Source: an uncultured Bacteroidales bacterium
Lineage (GTDB): Bacteria; Bacteroidota; Bacteroidia; Bacteroidales; Muribaculaceae
Reading direction: 5' to 3'
NCBI GenBank assembly: GCA_902787185.1
Contig: CADAFP010000001.1
Span: 1 to 64,000, forward strand
Length of the DNA: 64,000 nucleotides
Each line of letters starts with the position of its first letter. Positions within the stretch are counted from its first letter, which is position 1. Positions 25,638 through 33,725 of the stretch are shown one piece after another. The notes under the pieces are model-generated. The model worked only from the letters and a program-made list of their open reading frames with translations. It was not told the DNA's origin and searched no databases. Position numbers and translations under genes: made by a program.

Positions 25638-26968
25638 CACGAGAAGTATTTGTCAAGTTTGTGGATTGCTCCCTGCAGGCAGAATACCACCACATGGTCG
25701 CCTGCCATGATGCGGGTGTTACCGTCAACAAGTTGGCCCTTGCCGTCACGCACCAGTCCCGCGATGGTGAAGTCTCGGCTCAGTTTCAGGTCCTTGACGT
25801 CGGCACGTGTCACGCGGTCGCCCTCTTCGACGATGACCTCGGCAACCTCGGCATCGGCGAGGGCCAGACAACGGGCATTGTCCTCGTCGGCATCAATCAT
25901 GATTTGGTAGATGCGGCTCGACGCCAGCAGTTTCTTGTTGACGATGGTGCCGATGTTGAGCGCTTCGGCCTCGTTGATGAACTGGATGTCCTCGACCTGA
26001 GCGATGGTTTTGGGCACGCCGTTGGTCTTGGCAATCATGCATGCCATCATGTTCACGGCGCTGTTCTCGCCCAGGGCGATGAAGGCGTCATAGTAGCTCA
26101 CGCTTTCTTCCTCGCTCAACTCCGAGTCGCGGAAGTCGCCTTGCACCAGTTTGCAGTTGGGATAGCGTTGCGACAATTCGTCGCACCGCTGCATGTCATT
26201 CTCGATAATCTTGATGTCGACACTCTTGCCCAGCTTTTTGACCAGTTGCTCGGCGATATCGTTGCCGCCCACGATAAGCACATTCTCGACAGGCGTCTGC
26301 GTCTTGCCGCACACGTCGCGCACCTCGTCGATGTGTTCGAGCGTCGTTGCCACATAGATGATGTCGTTTTCCAGCACGCGGTCATCGCCGCGAGGGATGA
26401 TGATTTCGCGGTTGCGCTTGATGGCCGACACGTGCAGGAAGTGGCTGATTTTGGACACGTCCCTGAGCGTCTGGTTCACGATGCGCGCATTGGAACGGAT
26501 TTTGACGCCCACCACAATCAGCTCTCCGTCAAACAGTTCAAACCAGTTTCGCGCCCAGGTGCGTTTCAGCGCTCTGGAAATCTCCTTGGCTGCCAGCATC
26601 TCGGGGTAGATCAGGTGGTCGATGCCCAGTTTGCTGATGTGTTCACGCCACTTGGGGTTGAAGAATTCGTCATTGTCAACGCGGGCAACAGTCTTCTTGG
26701 CGCCCAGGCGCTTGGCCATGGAACTTGCCAGGATGTTCCGCGCCTCGCTCTTGGTCACGGCGATGAACAGGTCGCAGGCGCCCGTCTTGATGGCGTTCAG
26801 GTCGTTGAACGAGATGGCGCTGCCCTGGTGTGTGAGCAGGTTGTAGTTCTCGAGGGGCTCGAGTTTCTTGTTGTCAACGTCCATGACGATGATATCCTGC
26901 TCCTCGTTGCTGAGCATCTTGGCGAGATGGGTCCCGACTTCTCCGGCGCCTGCAATAACGATTCTCAT
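25637..26968 (-). CDS. trkA: Trk system potassium uptake regulator TrkA
   Basis: 443 residues with two RCK modules, each a Rossmann NAD-binding part (MRIVIAGAGEVGTHLAKML at 1 and VLIVGGNDIAEQLVKKL near 235) followed by a TrkA_C domain (ELIVVGVKIRSNARIVNQTL; EVIVEEGDRVTRADVKDL). It gates TrkH at the membrane. A palindrome (26995-27016) lies between it and dxs, and there is no clear own promoter, so read-through from dxs is likely. Confidence 0.94.
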   Translation of the reverse strand: MRIVIAGAGEVGTHLAKMLSNEEQDIIVMDVDNKKLEPLENYNLLTHQGSAISFNDLNAIKTGACDLFIAVTKSEARNILASSMAKRLGAKKTVARVDNDEFFNPKWREHISKLGIDHLIYPEMLAAKEISRALKRTWARNWFELFDGELIVVGVKIRSNARIVNQTLRDVSKISHFLHVSAIKRNREIIIPRGDDRVLENDIIYVATTLEHIDEVRDVCGKTQTPVENVLIVGGNDIAEQLVKKLGKSVDIKIIENDMQRCDELSQRYPNCKLVQGDFRDSELSEEESVSYYDAFIALGENSAVNMMACMIAKTNGVPKTIAQVEDIQFINEAEALNIGTIVNKKLLASSRIYQIMIDADEDNARCLALADAEVAEVIVEEGDRVTRADVKDLKLSRDFTIAGLVRDGKGQLVDGNTRIMAGDHVVVFCLQGAIHKLDKYFS

Positions 26969-26994
26969 TGTCTTTCTGTTTTAGTACTCTTTTA

Positions 26995-27016
26995 GGGACG
27001 CAAAATTTTGCGTCTC
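26995..27016. repeat. REP-like palindrome copy 2
   Basis: GGGACGCAAAATTTTGCGTCTC, an 18-bp perfect palindrome core (26997-27014) between dxs and trkA. It shares GACGCAAAAT..TTGCGTC with the element at 16975-16998. On the minus strand it lacks a long T run, so it may attenuate rather than end transcription. Confidence 0.7.
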
Positions 27017-27027
27017 TTTACATATCT

Positions 27028-28941
27028 TTATTTCCCTAAAAGTTTAAGGATTTCATTCTCCAGCGATTTGGCATCCATGCCGCAGCGCTCATACAGTTCG
27101 GCAACAGTACCCTGATGCACAAACTCGTCCTGCACACCGAGCATCCTCAAGTGGTTGGTCTTGTCGTGACGTGTCATCCACTCGGCCACGGCCGACCCCA
27201 GGCCACCCACCACGGTGCCGTCCTCGATGGTGATGATGCTGTGGTAGCGGGTGGTGGCTTCCTCGAGAATCTGCTCATCAATGGGCTTGAGGAAAATCAT
27301 GTCATAGTGGCCCACCTTGATGCCGCGTTCAGCCAGGCGCTTCACCACGTCGATGACCTCGTTACCGATGTGGCCGATGCTCAGCACAGCAACACCTTCT
27401 CCCTCAGCCATTTTCCGTCCCTTGCCCACGGGCAGCACCTCCATCTCGTTGCGCCATTCGGCGATGACGCCCTTGCCACGGGGATAACGGATGGCAAACG
27501 GTCCCATGCCGTCCTGCTGGGCGGTGAACATGAGGTTGCGCAGGTCGTGCTCATTGAGCGGTGACGCCACCGTCATGCCGGGGATGCAGCGCAGGTAGGC
27601 CAGGTCAAACAGGCCATGATGCGTCACGCCGTCCTCGCCGACGATGCCGCCGCGGTCGATGCAGAAGGTGACAGGCAGGCCCTGGATGGCCACGTCATGG
27701 ATGATGGAGTCGTAGCCGCGTTGCAGGAAGGTGCTGTAGATGGCACAGTAGGGATGCATGCCGTCTTTGGCAAGGCCACCGGCAAAGGTCACGGCATGAC
27801 CCTCGCTGATGCCCACGTCAAAGGCGCGCTCGGGCATCGCCTCCAGCATCAGTGACATCGAGGTGCCGCTGGGCATGGCAGCGGTGATGCCCACAATCTT
27901 ATCGTTTTTCTCGGCCAGTTCCACAAGGGTCTTGCCGAATACGTCCTGGTACTTGATGGGACCGCCCTTGCCGCCCTTGGCGCGCTCACCGGTTTCCTCG
28001 TCAAATTTGCCTGGTGCATGCCAGGTGGCAGGGTCAGCCTCGGCGGCAGCAAAGCCCTTGCCCTTGACGGTGCGCACGTGTATCAGCTTGGGGCCGGTCA
28101 TGTCCTTGATTTCGCGGAACACCTTCACCAACCTCTTCACGTCATGGCCGTCATACAGCCCGAAGTAGCGGATGTTCAGACCCTCAAAGATGTTCTGCTG
28201 CCCCGAGAAGAGCGACTTCAGCGCGTTGCTGAAGCGCATGATCAGGCCCTTGCGGTTGTCGTTGATGACCTTGTGGCGGCGCAGGAACTGATAGGTCTTG
28301 TAGCGCAGTTTGTTATAGCGGCGTGACGTGTGCAGGTCACTCATGTAATGGCTCAACGCACCCACGTTAGCATCAATCGCCATGTCGTTGTCGTTGAGGA
28401 CGATAATCAGGTTATTGGGGTTGGTCGCGGCATTGTTGATGCCCTCAAAAGCTAGGCCGCCGCTGATGCTCGCGTCACCGATGACGGCAACCACCTTGCG
28501 GCTTGAGTTGTGCTGCAGCTCGGCGGCAATCGCCATGCCCAGAGCAGCGCTGATGGAGTTGGAGGCATGGCCGGCGGTGAAGGTGTCGTACTCGCTTTCG
28601 GCGGGGCTTGGGAAGCCGCTCAGGCCGTCCAATTTGCGGTTGTCGTCAAACTGGTCGCGCCTGCCCGTCAGGATCTTGTGGGCATAGGCCTGGTGACCCA
28701 CGTCCCACACCAGACGGTCATCGGGCGTGTTGAACACATAGTGCAGCGCCACGATAATCTCCACCGCGCCCATACTCGAAGCAAAGTGCCCCGGGTTGCT
28801 CGACAGCTCGTGTATCATGTATTGCCGCAGCTCGTGGCACACCTGTGGCAACTGGTCGATATCCAGTTTCCTCAGGTCGGCAGGGCTGTCAATTTGTGCC
28901 AGCAGCGGACAATGTTCTTGTATGTATGGTTTTGTAGTCAT
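27028..28941 (-). CDS. dxs: 1-deoxy-D-xylulose-5-phosphate synthase
   Basis: 637-residue thiamine-diphosphate enzyme joining pyruvate and glyceraldehyde 3-phosphate, the first step of the MEP isoprenoid pathway. Visible motifs: VWDVGHQAYAHKILTGR near residue 78, TAGHASNSISAALG near 120, the TPP-binding VIGDASISGGLAFEGINNA near 150, RTVKGKGFAAAE near 290, and the transketolase middle domain EGHAVTFAGGLA. Length is usual. It begins 2 bp after the stop of a small membrane protein gene and precedes trkA and trkH, an order I know from other Bacteroidales. Confidence 0.96.
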   Translation of the reverse strand: MTTKPYIQEHCPLLAQIDSPADLRKLDIDQLPQVCHELRQYMIHELSSNPGHFASSMGAVEIIVALHYVFNTPDDRLVWDVGHQAYAHKILTGRRDQFDDNRKLDGLSGFPSPAESEYDTFTAGHASNSISAALGMAIAAELQHNSSRKVVAVIGDASISGGLAFEGINNAATNPNNLIIVLNDNDMAIDANVGALSHYMSDLHTSRRYNKLRYKTYQFLRRHKVINDNRKGLIMRFSNALKSLFSGQQNIFEGLNIRYFGLYDGHDVKRLVKVFREIKDMTGPKLIHVRTVKGKGFAAAEADPATWHAPGKFDEETGERAKGGKGGPIKYQDVFGKTLVELAEKNDKIVGITAAMPSGTSMSLMLEAMPERAFDVGISEGHAVTFAGGLAKDGMHPYCAIYSTFLQRGYDSIIHDVAIQGLPVTFCIDRGGIVGEDGVTHHGLFDLAYLRCIPGMTVASPLNEHDLRNLMFTAQQDGMGPFAIRYPRGKGVIAEWRNEMEVLPVGKGRKMAEGEGVAVLSIGHIGNEVIDVVKRLAERGIKVGHYDMIFLKPIDEQILEEATTRYHSIITIEDGTVVGGLGSAVAEWMTRHDKTNHLRMLGVQDEFVHQGTVAELYERCGMDAKSLENEILKLLGK

Positions 28942-28943
28942 GG

Positions 28944-29120
28944 TCAGTCTTTCTTTCTCACATATTTCTTGTAGAGAGGTACAAACACAATGATTCCTGA
29001 CGCCACGATGGTGAAAATCACCATGAAGTCAATTCTTGCGGCCCGCGTCAACAGCAAATAGCACAGCGCCAGCCACAACAGCAGGATGCAAGCAAAACGT
29101 ATCAAATTACCGGTCGTCAT
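28944..29120 (-). CDS. Small two-helix membrane protein
   Basis: 58 residues from the ATG at 29120 (MTTGNLIRF). Two hydrophobic helices (about 8-24 and 32-48) are split by RAARID, with a basic tail KKYVRKKD. No family is recognised. It ends 2 bp before dxs, so it is the first gene of the dxs-trk run. A -7 element, TATCTTTGC (29147-29155), lies 27 bp upstream. An in-frame Met 10 codons further up is possible but overlaps that element. Confidence 0.65.
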   Translation of the reverse strand: MTTGNLIRFACILLLWLALCYLLLTRAARIDFMVIFTIVASGIIVFVPLYKKYVRKKD

Positions 29121-29146
29121 AGGGTCATCATCATATTGTTTAACTT

Positions 29147-29155
29147 GCAAAGATA
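29147..29155 (-). promoter_or_regulatory. -7 element of the dxs-trkA-trkH run
   Basis: Minus-strand TATCTTTGC, 27 bp before the small membrane protein gene; no TTTG at 19-20 bp. Confidence 0.5.
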
Positions 29156-29219
29156 CTGCAAAATCACATTATCAGAGTAAATTTTGCCCGAAATTTCACA
29201 TTATCGGAAAAATCAGAGA

Positions 29220-29259
29220 CACGAATCCCCATAAATCCCCACGAATTTCCATTAATATC
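29220..29259. repeat. Decamer array (4 units)
   Basis: CACGAATCCC, CATAAATCCC, CACGAATTTC, CATTAATATC, in strict 10-bp phase. Confidence 0.65.
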
Positions 29260-29327
29260 ACTTATGAGTAATTCGCGGTCACCTATGTAAAAATTGAATT
29301 TCTTTACATGGGTTTATCGTGCTAGAA

Positions 29328-29359
29328 TTTGGTGGAAAAAGGAAAGATTGCTAACTTTG
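29328..29359 (+). promoter_or_regulatory. Promoter of the LRR protein gene
   Basis: TTTG (29328-29331), 20 bp, TAACTTTG (29352-29359). Confidence 0.7.
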
Positions 29360-29533
29360 TGGTTGAGTTTCGGTTTATCCGTGATGCTCAAGACATATTT
29401 TTATATGGAAAGCGTTTCTTGATTTATCCAAATGATTGATAAACTGGCAATGTCCCCACGTTTTCTCGTTTTATTACCACCAAGTCGCCGTTGAGAGGGA
29501 CCACTGCGACACCAAAAACAACCTAACACAAGT

Positions 29534-31243
29534 ATGAGAAACCTGACTACCGTCCTTTTGAGAGCCACCCTGCTACTGTTTGCCTTTCTCGCTACCAATT
29601 CAATGCTGGCATACGATGTTGAAATTGACGGCATTTTCTATGATTTGAAGAATAGCACGGCTACTGTAACATACGATGGCATATACCAAACATCTTCTTG
29701 TGGTGGTGATGTGGTAATTCCATCTAGCATTGTTTATAATGGTATGAAATATACCGTAACCACTATTGGTAAATCCGCTTTTAGTTCTTCAAATATTACC
29801 AGTGTTGATATTCCAAATACTGTTACAAACATTGAAAAGGATGCGTTTTATGGATGTACTAGCCTTTCAAGTGTTAATCTACCCAATACCATTACCGCAA
29901 TAAAGTCAAGTACATTCTGTAATTGTCGTAGTCTATCAAGTATTCAAATCCCAAGTTCCGTTATAACTATAGGTGATTGGGCTTTTAGCGGATCTGGTTT
30001 GACAAGTATTGATATTCCTAATAGTGTCATAGCAATTGGATATCATGCTTTTCACGACACCCCATGGTATGAAAAACAGCCCGATGGGGTGGTTTATGCT
30101 GGGTATTTTGTATATAAATACAAAGGGGATGTGCCCGAGAATACTTCGATTAAAATTAAGCCTGGCACTAGAGGAATTGTTACTTATGCCTTCTTAAGAT
30201 GCGAGAATATTGTCTCTATTGAATTCCCGAATACACTTAGATACATTGGTGAAGATGCCTTCTCTGGCACTACATGGTATAAGAATCAACCTGAAGGACT
30301 TATTTATGCAGGGCAGGTGGCTCTGCATTATAAAGGCACTGTACCACCAAACACCGACTTAGTTATAAAAGATGGAACCCTTGCCATTGGCGAAGGTGCA
30401 TTCTTTATTGAAAACTATTTAGGATATGATGATAATTATGATGACGGTTTGATGAGTGTTACTATACCTAATTCAGTTAAATATATAGGGTATGTCGCAT
30501 TCATTGGTTGTGACAATTTAAGAAGAGTGATAATTGGTAACGGAGTTGAGGAAATGGGCCGTATGGCCTTTTCTGAGAATAAGAATTTAACGGATGTTAC
30601 CATTAGTGAAGGCGTTAAGGTGATAGGTGAGCAAATGTTTGCCTCATGCACAAGCCTGAGAAAAATCATCATCCCCAATTCAGCAGAAGTAATCAGATAT
30701 AGAGCATTTGGAGAGTTTGACGATAGTGGAGATATATATTTGAATGGTTGTATCTCGCTTACTGATGTGACCATCGGTAGTGGAGTCAAGACTATTGAGA
30801 GTTATGCTTTCTCAGGTTGCTCAAGTTTGCCAAACATCACTATCCCCGCTAACGTAAAGACAATAAAAGAGAATGCGTTTTTAGGCTGTAAAGCATTGAC
30901 CCAAGTGACTTGTCTGGCGACAATCCCACCTGTGTTGGAAGACGTGAGTTGCTTTGATGAGGATAATTACACCGAGGCAATTCTGTATGTGCCAAAAGGA
31001 TCTGAGTCAGATTACATGACGGCTTACGGGTGGAAGAATTTCATCAATATCGTGGGGATTGATGTCCACACAGATGCGTGTGATGTGAACGGTGATGGCG
31101 TGGTGAACATCAGCGACCTTAACAATGTGGTGAATGACATTTTGAGTGGCAAGGGCGATCCGTCGATGGACGTGAACGTCGATGGCTCGGTCAACATCAG
31201 CGACATCAACATCATCGTCCAAAGCATCCTCACCACCAACTGA
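29534..31243 (+). CDS. BspA-type leucine-rich-repeat secreted protein with dockerin-like C-terminus
   Basis: 569 residues. The signal peptide is about residues 1-26 (LLLFAFLATNSMLA). Residues 60-480 hold about a dozen LRR_5/TpLRR copies (ITSVDIPNTVTNIEKDAFYGC; LTDVTIGSGVKTIESYAFSGC), an arrangement found in surface proteins that bind host or other bacterial ligands. Two copies carry an insert W-Y-x-x-QP-x-G-x-x-YAG. The last 55 residues hold two dockerin-like calcium loops, DVNGDGVVNISDLNNVV and DVNVDGSVNISDINIIV. The DNA is clearly more AT-rich than neighbouring genes, and codon use differs, a sign of transfer. No type IX tail is seen. Confidence 0.85.
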   Translation: MRNLTTVLLRATLLLFAFLATNSMLAYDVEIDGIFYDLKNSTATVTYDGIYQTSSCGGDVVIPSSIVYNGMKYTVTTIGKSAFSSSNITSVDIPNTVTNIEKDAFYGCTSLSSVNLPNTITAIKSSTFCNCRSLSSIQIPSSVITIGDWAFSGSGLTSIDIPNSVIAIGYHAFHDTPWYEKQPDGVVYAGYFVYKYKGDVPENTSIKIKPGTRGIVTYAFLRCENIVSIEFPNTLRYIGEDAFSGTTWYKNQPEGLIYAGQVALHYKGTVPPNTDLVIKDGTLAIGEGAFFIENYLGYDDNYDDGLMSVTIPNSVKYIGYVAFIGCDNLRRVIIGNGVEEMGRMAFSENKNLTDVTISEGVKVIGEQMFASCTSLRKIIIPNSAEVIRYRAFGEFDDSGDIYLNGCISLTDVTIGSGVKTIESYAFSGCSSLPNITIPANVKTIKENAFLGCKALTQVTCLATIPPVLEDVSCFDEDNYTEAILYVPKGSESDYMTAYGWKNFINIVGIDVHTDACDVNGDGVVNISDLNNVVNDILSGKGDPSMDVNVDGSVNISDINIIVQSILTTN

Positions 31244-31273
31244 CGACAATCTGCCGCCGGTTGTGTTTTGGAA

Positions 31274-31365
31274 GACAAGAAAGACAAGAAAAACAAATAG
31301 TAAATCCCGATTGACAATTTTGTCTTTAGGATGTCAAGATAATTGTCCTTCTTGTCTTTCTTGTC
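31274..31365. repeat. Long-spaced perfect 16-bp inverted repeat
   Basis: GACAAGAAAGACAAGA (31274-31289) and its exact complement (31350-31365), 60-bp loop holding further GACAA/TTGTC words. It lies between the convergent LRR and GH92 genes and may act as a two-way terminator. Confidence 0.7.
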
Positions 31366-31426
31366 GTTAAAGTCCAACTACGCGCTGGATAGCATAGTAT
31401 TTATTGTACTTATATTAGTTTTGGGG

Positions 31427-33595
31427 TTAAGGGCGGCTCTTGCGGGTGGTGCCCCACTTGCTGGGGTTGGGACCCATCGTGAGGGTGAGGGTGCCGCCGG
31501 CGATGATGTCGCGGTAGTCGATGTAGCTCTTGTCGTAGCGCTTGCCGTTGAGGGTGGCGCTCTGGATGTAGATGTTCTTGTCGCTGTTGTTCAAGACCTT
31601 GACGGTGAACGTCTTGCCGTCGCCCACGTTAATGGTTGCCTCGTCGAACAAGGGTGAGCCGATGATGTACTTGCCACCTGCGGGTTCCTCTTGATACAGG
31701 CCGATGGACGACAGCACATACCATGCCGACATCTGGCCCACGTCCTCGTTGCCGCTCAGGCCGTCCAAGTCGTTGCGGTACTGCTCACGCAGCACGCGGC
31801 GCACGAGTTGTGCCGCCTTCCAGGGTTGCCCCACATAGTTGTACATATATATAATGTGGTGGCTGGGCTCGTTGCCGTGGGCATACTGGCCGATGAGTCC
31901 TGACACGTCGGGTGAGGCCTCTTCTCCCAGGTCGCCCTCCACGATGAACAGCGAGTCTAACTTGCTGACAAAGGCCTTCTCGCTGCCGAACAAGTCCACC
32001 AGCCCGTGCACGTCATGGGGCACCAGCCAGGTATATTGCCAGGCGTTACCCTCGCAGTAGTCGTCGTTGCGGTGCTTGGTCGATAGCGGGTCAAAATCCT
32101 TGAGGTCACGGAAGTTCCCCTTAGAGTCCTTGCCGCGCATGAAGTGCGTCTGCTTGTCAAAATAGTGTTGGTAGGACTTGCTGCGCTGGTTGAAGTAACT
32201 GAAGTTTTCTTGGTCACCCGTGAGTTTTGCCACTTGGGCGATGCACCAGTCGGCGAGGGCATATTCCAGCCCGCGGGCCACGGTCTCTTTGTCGGGCTCC
32301 AGGTCGTAGGGGATGTAGCCATACTGCTTCAGCAGCCCCATCGACCGCTCGTCAAGCATCGCGCTGGTTGCCATAGCCTTTAATGCCGCAGTGGCGTCAA
32401 CGTCAAAGCCTTTCAGCACCAGGTCGGCCAGCACGGGCACACCCGGGTTGCCCACCATGCAGTCGGTCTCGTTGCCCATCAGGTGCCACACGGGCAGTTT
32501 CCCCTGTTGTTCGAAGATGTGCAGCAACGTCTGCGCCATGTCGCGCTGCTTCTCGCGGTGGATGAGCGTCTGCAAGGGGTGGGCGGCGCGGTAGGTGTCC
32601 CATAGCGATAGGGTAGTGTAGTTGGTGAAATCACCCTCATGCACCTCGCCGTCGGCACCGCGGTACTCGCCACACACGTCACAGAATACCGATGGCGCCA
32701 CCATCGTGTGGTACAGGGCGGTGTAAAATACCGTGCGGTCATCGGCATTGCCGGTCTTGATGTCGATTTTTCCCAATTCAGCATTCCAAGCCTTATCTGC
32801 CGCGGCAATAATGGCTTGGAAATCCCATCCTGGATTCTCGCTCATCAGGTTGCCGATGGCGTTCTCGATACTCACTGCACTCAGTCCTGTCTTGACCAAT
32901 AAAGGTTGGCTATGGTTGGGGGTAGTGATCAGGCCCAGCGTGTCGCCGTTGATTTTTTCCAGTTTCACATCCTGTGAGAACTCCATGGCAAAGAAAGACT
33001 TTTGGTCCCTGGCCCAGCCCGATGAGTAGCGGTATCCGGCAATCATGCGGGGTGACAACTGCTTCATCTTCATCTGTTTGGGAGAGTCCCAACCGATGCC
33101 CTGACCCAAGTCGAGCAGCAACTGCATGGTCTGTTGCTCGGGGGCAAACGTGTAGCGGTGCATGCCCGTGCGCAGGGTGGCTGTCAGTTCCACTTTGACA
33201 TAGGGCTTGCCGCCTTCACGCAATGTGATGGCATAATAGCCGGGACGAACCGTCTCGTCGCTGTGGCTGAACACCACCTCGCGCTGGTCGCTGCCAGTGA
33301 CAGGCAGCAGCGCCACGTCACCCAGGTCGCCGATGCCCGTGCCGCTCAAGTGCTGATGGCCAAAGCCGATGAGTATCGAGTCACTCGTGTGATAGCCCGA
33401 GCACCAGTCCCAGCCGCGCGTGGGCTCGGTAGGCCCCAACTGCACATAGCCGAAAGGCACGTTGGCACCCAGGAACACGTGTCCGTGTCCGCCCGTTCCG
33501 ATGGTGGGATTCACCCATTTTGTCAGTCCGTCCTCACTTGCAACTGCCGTCAGGCATCCCATGACTGTCAGGATAACAAATATCAGTTTTTTCAT
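31427..33595 (-). CDS. GH92 family alpha-mannosidase
   Basis: 722 residues from the ATG at 33595 (signal peptide MKKLIFVILTVMGCLTAVAS); a TTG three codons upstream is the only alternative. Family signatures: NPTIGTGGHGHVFLGANVPFG near the N-terminus, QHLSGTGIGDLGDV, SLWDTYRAAHPL near 320, GNETDCMVGNPGVPVLAD near 370, YCEGNAWQYTW near 515, and GLSGNEDVGQMSAWYVLSS near 625. GH92 enzymes are calcium-dependent exo-alpha-mannosidases that trim mannose from N-glycans or fungal mannan, in the periplasm or at the surface. No SusCD pair is adjacent, so this is not a full glycan-use locus. Confidence 0.93.
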   Translation of the reverse strand: MKKLIFVILTVMGCLTAVASEDGLTKWVNPTIGTGGHGHVFLGANVPFGYVQLGPTEPTRGWDWCSGYHTSDSILIGFGHQHLSGTGIGDLGDVALLPVTGSDQREVVFSHSDETVRPGYYAITLREGGKPYVKVELTATLRTGMHRYTFAPEQQTMQLLLDLGQGIGWDSPKQMKMKQLSPRMIAGYRYSSGWARDQKSFFAMEFSQDVKLEKINGDTLGLITTPNHSQPLLVKTGLSAVSIENAIGNLMSENPGWDFQAIIAAADKAWNAELGKIDIKTGNADDRTVFYTALYHTMVAPSVFCDVCGEYRGADGEVHEGDFTNYTTLSLWDTYRAAHPLQTLIHREKQRDMAQTLLHIFEQQGKLPVWHLMGNETDCMVGNPGVPVLADLVLKGFDVDATAALKAMATSAMLDERSMGLLKQYGYIPYDLEPDKETVARGLEYALADWCIAQVAKLTGDQENFSYFNQRSKSYQHYFDKQTHFMRGKDSKGNFRDLKDFDPLSTKHRNDDYCEGNAWQYTWLVPHDVHGLVDLFGSEKAFVSKLDSLFIVEGDLGEEASPDVSGLIGQYAHGNEPSHHIIYMYNYVGQPWKAAQLVRRVLREQYRNDLDGLSGNEDVGQMSAWYVLSSIGLYQEEPAGGKYIIGSPLFDEATINVGDGKTFTVKVLNNSDKNIYIQSATLNGKRYDKSYIDYRDIIAGGTLTLTMGPNPSKWGTTRKSRP

Positions 33596-33627
33596 CTTGC
33601 TCAAGTGTTAACAATTGGTTTGAGATT

Positions 33628-33636
33628 GCAAATATA
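33628..33636 (-). promoter_or_regulatory. -7 element of the GH92 gene
   Basis: Minus-strand TATATTTGC, 33 bp before the ATG; no TTTG at standard spacing. Confidence 0.5.
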
Positions 33637-33691
33637 GTTATAAATTGGTACAATTATTGCATCAATTGAGTCTTGTTGACAAATTTTTGTG

Positions 33692-33700
33692 TAACTTTGC
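33692..33700 (+). promoter_or_regulatory. -7 element of the MCE gene
   Basis: TAACTTTGC, 25 bp before the ATG at 33726. Confidence 0.5.
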
Positions 33701-33725
33701 AAGTCGAAATCATAATTTCTATAAG

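Larger units (their letters stand above)
29156..29533. other. 380-bp divergent gap before the LRR gene
   Basis: Holds two copies of TCACATTATC about 32 bp apart (29164, 29196), a decamer array (29220-29259), a promoter (29328-29359) and a leader of about 170 nt. A minus-strand frame at 29401-29634 overlaps the LRR gene start and has no support. Confidence 0.55.

Noticed and set aside
29401-29634. 77-codon minus-strand frame over the LRR gene start
   Set aside because: Basic, low-complexity product, overlaps the signal peptide of a clear gene, no promoter.
31427-33595. Polysaccharide utilisation locus around the GH92 gene
   Set aside because: No susC/susD-like pair, no hybrid two-component or sigma/anti-sigma regulator beside it.
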